Source: Peribacillus frigoritolerans (GTDB lineage Bacteria; Bacillota; Bacilli; Bacillales; DSM-1321). Taken from it: a stretch of DNA of 64,000 nt. A model generated the notes under the pieces. The model made no database searches, was not told where the DNA came from, and saw only the letters and a list, made by a program, of their open reading frames with translations. The stretch spans positions 4,992,001-5,056,000 of the forward strand of contig NZ_CP158190.1 in NCBI RefSeq assembly GCF_040250305.1, given 5' to 3'. Below are positions 60,821 to 64,000 of this stretch, one piece after another. The position numbers and the translations under genes are program-made. The number at the start of each line of letters is the position of its first letter. Positions within the stretch are counted from its first letter, which is position 1.

Positions 60821-61345
60821 ACTCACGAGTAAATTGCTGTAATTCGAGAGTAAAAGCACAATTCACGAGTAAATAACCGAAAATCACGAGTAAATGCCTG
60901 TAATTCACGAGTAAATCACTGAAAATCACGAGTAAATGCCTGTAATTCACGAGTAAATCACTGAAACTCACGAGTTAATCACTGAAACTCACGAGTAAAT
61001 CACTGAAACTCACGAGTATATCGCCGAAACTTACGAGTATACTGCACAAACTTACGAGTAAAAGCACAATTCTCCAGTATATCGCCAAAACTCACGAGTA
61101 AACTTCACAAACTTACGAGTATACTGCACAAACTTGCGAGTAAAAGCACAATTCACGAGTAAATCGCTGAAACTCACGAGTAAATCACGTAAACTCACGA
61201 GTAAACTTCACAAACTCACGAGTATACTGCACAAACTTGCGAGTAAAAGCACAATTCACGAGTATATCGCCGAATCTCACGAGTAAATGACTGTAATTCA
61301 CGAGGATACTGCACAAACCACGAGTTAACTGAACAAACTATGAGT
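60821..61345. repeat. Long 20-21-bp tandem array (CACGAGTAAATCACTGAAACT type), about 26 units
   Basis: The core ACGAGTAAA or ACGAGTATA recurs about 26 times, roughly three per 60 bases. The 9-11 bases between cores come in a few kinds: ATCACTGAAACTC, ATGCCTGTAATTC, ACTGCACAAACTT, AGCACAATTC, and groups of these repeat in blocks. The same core forms the 30500-30577 array. It fills the space between the convergent yugF and yugE genes. Frames running through it are artefacts. Confidence 0.95.
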
Positions 61346-61365
61346 ATAGAGCAAAAAAACAACGT

Positions 61366-61401
61366 AAAAAAGGTGCCCCTGATTTCCGGGTACACCTTTT
61401 T
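61366..61401 (-). terminator. Terminator of yugE
   Basis: AAAAAGGTG, partly paired inner arm, CACCTTTTT just past the yugE stop. Confidence 0.75.
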
Positions 61402-61406
61402 CACCT

Positions 61407-61667
61407 TTATATCGAACAGCTGGCTTCATTTTTTATGATGAGCAGCTTTCGTGCAACTTCCAGGCACTTTTCCATCTGAATGGATTCATCGAACGCGAAC
61501 TCGTAAATGGATTTTATTTTTTCCGCCAGTTCCTTTGGGTCATCTATATCCCGGATTGCTACGACCGTATCGGCAATTTCCGGCTCATATAGATCCCACC
61601 CTATCTTGAAAGGGTCCCATTCTTGCAAAACGGCAACCAACGCTAAATTCATTTGCTGTGTATCCAT
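61407..61667 (-). CDS. yugE: DUF1871 family protein YugE
   Basis: An 86-residue helical protein. The DUF1871 sequence ALVAVLQEWDPFKIGWDLYE, EIADTVVAIRDIDDPKELAE, KIKSIYEFAFDESI is clear. Function unknown. AGGTGATGATTTT precedes the ATG. Position between yugF and patB matches B. subtilis. Confidence 0.9.
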   Translation of the reverse strand: MDTQQMNLALVAVLQEWDPFKIGWDLYEPEIADTVVAIRDIDDPKELAEKIKSIYEFAFDESIQMEKCLEVARKLLIIKNEASCSI

Positions 61668-61757
61668 AAAATCATCACCTGCTCAATATTTTCAAAGAAC
61701 ATGATATCATAGTATCATAACAACAGGCTTTTCGCGAAGACGACAAATTTTTATTCG

Positions 61758-62945
61758 GTGGTGGATATTTTGAACAAGTCAATATTTGAAGAACAAATTA
61801 ACAGGGAAAATTCAGGGTCTGCAAAATGGGATAAAAACTTCCTTACATCCTTATATGGGCGCGAGGATGTTCTGCCAATGTGGGTTGCCGATATGGACTT
61901 CCCATCTCCTGAGGGCATTCAAAAGGCATTGATGGAACGCTTGAATCATCCAATTTTCGGCTATACCGTCCCTTCTGAAACGGTTTTCACTGAAATTCAA
62001 AGCTGGCTTAAAGACCGGCACTCCTGGCAAATCGATAAGAAGTGGATTTCATTCAGCTCCGGCGTCGTTTCCGCAATCGGTACAACGATCCAAGCATTCA
62101 CGAACCCGGGCGATAAAATACTGTTACAATCTCCCGTCTATACCCCATTTTTTGATATGATCAAAAATAATGACCGGGAAGTGGTCAATAGTCCCCTTAT
62201 CATAGAAAAGGACCGCTTTGAGATTGATTTCACTGATTTTGAGGACAAGCTGAAAAGCGGAGTGAAATTATTCCTTTTTTGCAGTCCGCATAACCCTGGC
62301 GGACGCGTTTGGACAAAGGACGAACTCTTACGGATCGGGGAGCTATGTGAAAAATATGATGTAGTCATCGTCAGTGATGAGATACATGCTGACTTATTCC
62401 ATACAACATCAAGGCATTATCCGATCGGCTCGCTTTCAGAAAAATTAGCGGATATGACCGTTACATTGATGGCGCCAAGCAAAACATTCAATATTGCCGG
62501 CCTTCAGGCTTCATTCCTGATCACAAGTAATGAAAAATTGCAGAAGCAATTGCAAAAGGCGCAAACGAAACTGGCCTTCCATGGTCTTAACATCTTTGCT
62601 TTAACAGCAATGGAAGCCGCATATCGGGAGGGCTTGGAATGGCTTGAAAACATGATCGGCTACATTGAGGAGAATATAAAAGTGGCAGAGGAATTCATTG
62701 CAGCCGAAATTCCTTCACTGCATGTCATGCATCCGGAAGCCTCTTACCTTTTATGGATTGACTGCCGTGACCTTGGATTGACCGACAAGGAAATCAAGGA
62801 TCGACTTATCCATCAAGGGAAGCTCGCATTGGAGCCTGGTTCTAAATACGGACCTGGCGGAGAAGGTTTCGTCCGAATGAATCTCGGTTGTTCACGCAGC
62901 GTCATGATGGATGGGCTAAACCGTTTGAAATTGGCTTTTTCTTAA
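61758..62945 (+). CDS. patB: Cystathionine beta-lyase / aminotransferase PatB
   Basis: A PLP enzyme of the MalY/PatB group, 395 residues from the GTG at 61758 or 391 from a TTG at 61770; the GGTGG region could serve either, so the exact start is open. Family sequences are LPMWVADMDFPSPEGI, FGYTVPSE, CSPHNPGGRVWTKDELLRIG, VSDEIHADLF and the PLP Lys in MAPSKTFNIAGLQASF. PatB cleaves C-S bonds of cystathionine and related compounds. It is followed by a family-2 repeat. Confidence 0.92.
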   Translation: MVDILNKSIFEEQINRENSGSAKWDKNFLTSLYGREDVLPMWVADMDFPSPEGIQKALMERLNHPIFGYTVPSETVFTEIQSWLKDRHSWQIDKKWISFSSGVVSAIGTTIQAFTNPGDKILLQSPVYTPFFDMIKNNDREVVNSPLIIEKDRFEIDFTDFEDKLKSGVKLFLFCSPHNPGGRVWTKDELLRIGELCEKYDVVIVSDEIHADLFHTTSRHYPIGSLSEKLADMTVTLMAPSKTFNIAGLQASFLITSNEKLQKQLQKAQTKLAFHGLNIFALTAMEAAYREGLEWLENMIGYIEENIKVAEEFIAAEIPSLHVMHPEASYLLWIDCRDLGLTDKEIKDRLIHQGKLALEPGSKYGPGGEGFVRMNLGCSRSVMMDGLNRLKLAFS

Positions 62946-62999
62946 ATAAAAGCTGTTTTCGCATACTTTGTTGCTATTTACTAAGTAGTGCGGTGTGGT

Positions 63000-63125
63000 T
63001 GATTTCCCCTCCAGATGCTCGCTTTCCGCGGGGCGGGCGGTGAGCCTCCTCGGCGTAAACGCCTGTGGGGTCTCACCTGTCCCGCTGCTCCCGCAGGAGT
63101 CTCGCACTTCCGCTCCAATCAACCT
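63000..63125 (-). repeat. Dispersed palindromic repeat, family 2 (minus orientation)
   Basis: Inverted copy of the element at 18020-18160: CTCGCTTTCCGCGGGG, AGCCTCCTCGGCGTAAACGC, CTGTGGGGTCTCACC and CCGCAGGAGTCTCGCACTTC in order. Confidence 0.85.
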
Positions 63126-63175
63126 TAAATAGTTTCGTTTTAAAAACAACAATCTTTACGAAAAGAGCCTAAATA

Positions 63176-63215
63176 AAAGAAGAACCAGGCTTAGAATCCT
63201 GGTTCTTCTTTTTTC
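63176..63215. terminator. Strong bidirectional terminator
   Basis: AAAAGAAGAACCAGG and its complement around a short loop, then TTTTTT. It ends the yteA-like gene. Confidence 0.92.
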
Positions 63216-63969
63216 AATCTTTTTCATCATCCACATAAGGATCATGCTCATATCGGGGCAAATCCCCAAATGAGGTTTGAATATTCTCCTCAAAAAGTTC
63301 TTCCTTCAATTCTTCATATTGCGAGTTCGGATAAACCGTTATTTCCTTACCGTACATATCCACACCAACGAAATTTTCATAATTCTCGACATATCCCACA
63401 TTTTCTTCGGACTCGACATACATATCTTCATAATCGTTTGGCGGATTTACAAAATCGGAAGGCGATTCAGATGTTCCATAACTGGCAACATCCTGCCAAG
63501 AATCTTCCGCATCGTACGCAACCGATTCATGCCGGTCATCATAATCAAACTTTCCAAATGGAGGACCGAGCACTTCCTCTTCCACCGGCCGATTGTCCGA
63601 AGTTTCCTGTGATGGGGTATGCTCGACACAATAAGTCGTTGTAGGGATTGCTTTCAAACGTTCAAGAGGTATTTCCTTGGAACAGACCTCGCATTTTCCA
63701 TACTCACCTGCCTCGATCGCAGAAAGCGCTCGTTCAATATCCCTTATTTCATCCCGATCATGCTCGGAAAGGGCCAAATCCTTTTCCCGTTCATATAACT
63801 CGGTTCCTTCATCTCCGGGATGATTATCGTAACTTGATAACTCACCAGTAGAATCCTCCAGGCTTCTTCTTAAATCGTGGTTGCCTGAATCATTTAATCG
63901 CTCTTCCAACTCTTGCTTCGTTTGCTGCAATTGCTGTTGAAATTCTTTTAGCTGCTGATTGGATAGCAT
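63214..63969 (-). CDS. yteA: DksA/TraR-type zinc finger protein (YteA-like)
   Basis: A 251-residue protein. An N-terminal coiled coil (about 1-70: LKEFQQQLQQTKQELEERLN) leads to a DksA/TraR zinc finger: CEVC and, 17 residues later, CVEH (about residues 95-118). A long acidic C-terminal region follows (about 120-251) with PFGKFDYDDRHESVAYDAEDSW divided across conserved segments, typical of Bacillus YteA. The role is unknown; relatives bind RNA polymerase. The ATG at 63969 has AAAGGA 8 nt upstream, while ATG at 63978 overlaps that site. The remaining bases to 64000 are its leader. Confidence 0.85.
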   Translation of the reverse strand: MLSNQQLKEFQQQLQQTKQELEERLNDSGNHDLRRSLEDSTGELSSYDNHPGDEGTELYEREKDLALSEHDRDEIRDIERALSAIEAGEYGKCEVCSKEIPLERLKAIPTTTYCVEHTPSQETSDNRPVEEEVLGPPFGKFDYDDRHESVAYDAEDSWQDVASYGTSESPSDFVNPPNDYEDMYVESEENVGYVENYENFVGVDMYGKEITVYPNSQYEELKEELFEENIQTSFGDLPRYEHDPYVDDEKD

Positions 63970-64000
63970 GTGCAACATCCTTTCAAAATCGTTCTTCCCT

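Noticed and set aside
60821..61345. CRISPR array
   Set aside because: The repeated core is only 9-12 bases, the total period is 20-21 bases, the variable parts fall into repeated classes and no cas genes are present.
61216..61404. Minus-strand protein frame in the tandem array
   Set aside because: It translates the repeat unit, has no ribosome site and runs into the yugE terminator.

Overview
The window is a Bacillaceae chromosome segment. It carries genes of endospore-forming Bacilli: cwlJ, sleL, an alpha/beta-type small acid-soluble spore protein, a sporulation-kinase-like histidine kinase and a sigO/rsoA pair. Promoters, AGGAGG-type ribosome sites, frequent TTG/GTG starts and intrinsic terminators are also typical of Bacilli. 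The protein sequences and dispersed repeats look most like the Peribacillus (Bacillus simplex) group; that genus call is inference from memory, not a search. I see no prophage, transposase, rRNA, tRNA or CRISPR array.

Layout. 0-7 kb: mixed housekeeping genes (TrmB-type regulator, TSUP permease, SDR, ppiB, YhfP-like oxidoreductase, PAS histidine kinase, cwlJ). 7-8.5 kb: a non-coding stretch with a structured RNA motif and nested inverted repeats, then DUF1292 and VOC genes. 8.5-10.3 kb: secreted alkaline phosphatase 1. 10.3-11 kb: decayed genes and repeats. 11-14.1 kb: a zinc-starvation operon, zagA - rpmG(C-) - FAD oxidoreductase - rpsN(C-), with three Zur-box-like sites. 14.3-17.7 kb: small genes, a GIY-YIG protein, and alkaline phosphatase 2 with a DUF4352-like partner behind a Pho-box-like site. 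18-24 kb: purT with a PurR-box pair, a second copy of the structured RNA with its own promoter, cre site and terminator, a LysM carboxypeptidase, a pseudogene and katA with a PerR box. 24-37 kb: TetR regulator, YvlD, secreted endonuclease, amino acid permease, DUF4349 lipoprotein, TspO, the very large YfkN-type nucleotidase, DUF2798, DinB and a double-GNAT protein. 37-49 kb: yvrJ divergent from sigO-rsoA, penicillin acylase, an RsbR-like STAS protein, MFS and SteT-like transporters, uppP, GDPD, SASP and sleL. 50-63 kb: a block matching the B. subtilis yug region (yugO, yugN, pgi, yugJ, yuzA, yugI, alaT, alaR, yugF, yugE, patB), then a yteA-like gene.

How the genes fit together. Several units serve nutrient stress: zinc sparing (Zur operon), phosphate scavenging (two alkaline phosphatases, YfkN, GDPD), oxidative stress (katA/PerR) and purine supply (purT/PurR). 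Others serve sporulation and germination or the envelope (cwlJ, sleL, SASP, uppP, M14 peptidase).

The most interesting unexplained content is non-coding. First, two copies 13 kb apart of a 54-nt two-hairpin RNA motif with compensatory base changes and the same -10 spacing; one has a complete sigma-A promoter overlapped by a cre site and an intrinsic terminator. Second, four intergenic arrays of roughly 20-21-bp degenerate tandem repeats in two or three sequence families, the longest with about 26 units. Third, dispersed GC-rich palindromic repeats sharing one core. Seven small or broken genes were found by eye: rpmG, YpzG-like, YvrJ, two hypothetical small proteins and two damaged loci.
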